From positions 1-35,791 of IMG/VR virus record IMGVR_UViG_3300037485_001293: a DNA stretch of 35,791 nt. One strand, given 5' to 3'. The notes under the pieces are model-generated. The model had not been told where the DNA came from, made no database searches, and saw nothing but the letters and a program-made list of their open reading frames with translations. Below are positions 35,573 through 35,791 of the stretch, piece by piece. The stretch's first letter is position 1. Every line of letters begins with the position of its first letter. Source of the DNA: a virus. The position numbers and the translations under genes are program-made.

Positions 35573-35791
35573 TGGTTCCTCCTGCTGCTGGAACTTCGTC
35601 TGATACCACGGGCGCGACGGCTGGCGCAACTGCCGGAAGGTCGGGAGCTGCAACGTCGGGGACGATCTCGACGATGACGAGTCCGAGCTGCTCGGCGGTG
35701 AAGCGATACAAATACTCGTCATCCTCGCCCCACGCGGCGTAGGCGTCGCCGGAGAGCGTGAGGATGCCGAAACCCACTTGCGCGCCGTCAG
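35565..35791 (-). CDS. tail fibre / virion protein, 3' part (runs off right edge)
   Basis: The frame ending at 35565 is open to the right edge (about 75 aa: DGAQVGFGILTLSGDAY, then YLYRFTAEQLGLVIVEI and an Ala/Pro/Val-rich tail). A GTG at 35777 lacks a ribosome site, and the residues before it fit fibre sequence, so this looks like the end of a longer gene. The cut 5' fibre gene at the left edge ends in TALTLGAS, and the pair reads naturally as one fibre C-terminal region with a one-base frame discrepancy at the joint. It ends 8 nt into the next gene. Confidence 0.6.
   Translation of the reverse strand, partial: DGAQVGFGILTLSGDAYAAWGEDDEYLYRFTAEQLGLVIVEIVPDVAAPDLPAVAPAVAPVVSDEVPAAGGTND

Noticed and set aside
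1-35791. tRNA genes, integrase or attachment site, lysogeny repressor
   Set aside because: No cloverleaf-like segment, tyrosine or serine recombinase motif, or CI/Cro-like gene could be recognised by eye; weak cases could be missed without a search.

Overview
The window reads as an essentially complete genome of a short-tailed (podovirus-like) double-stranded DNA phage. The base composition is fairly GC-rich, genes are tightly packed with ATGA/GTGA/TGATG start-stop overlaps, and AGGAG/GGAGG ribosome sites are common. A GH73-like muramidase plus a small lipoprotein suggest a bacterial host, probably Gram-negative; the host cannot be named from the sequence. I recognised no integrase, lysogeny repressor, DNA polymerase, RNA polymerase or tRNA gene.

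Layout. Two divergent transcription units leave a gene-poor region at about 22.77-23.77 kb. The leftward (minus) late unit runs from 22.77 kb down to base 1: two tandem paralogous 132-aa proteins, coiled-coil and zinc-ribbon small proteins, large terminase, portal, scaffold, major capsid, small head proteins, a head-tail adaptor, a long tail-hub protein split over two frames, three probable internal-virion (ejection) proteins, a small virion protein and a fibre gene cut by the left edge. The right edge holds the probable C-terminal piece of that fibre gene, followed leftward by a lysis cassette (small membrane proteins, lipoprotein, muramidase, DUF6496-type protein). If the ends are joined, the late unit is continuous and meets the rightward unit convergently at 33.7 kb.

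The rightward (plus) early unit (23.77-33.73 kb) begins with about ten tiny unrecognised ORFs. Seven have a small GCGCC-loop-GGCGC hairpin just before the ribosome site, and three of those sit behind a repeated, highly structured leader of about 95 nt. Next come a winged-helix-like protein, a single-strand annealing recombinase paired with a RecB/Cas4-type exonuclease, a protein with an SSB-like acidic tail, a replication protein whose linker is encoded by seven 10-bp iterons (a lambda-O-like candidate origin), a DnaC-like helicase loader, a probable small terminase subunit, a RusA-type resolvase, and a protein with two zinc modules and two ribbon-helix-helix-like modules.

How it works together: the early genes recruit host replication (initiator plus loader) and recombine DNA (annealing protein, exonuclease, resolvase). 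The late genes package DNA into a scaffold-built capsid with a short tail carrying ejection proteins, and then lyse the cell. The parts least explained by known phage biology are the repeated structured leaders of the small-ORF cassette and the intergenic hairpin cluster before the replication gene.
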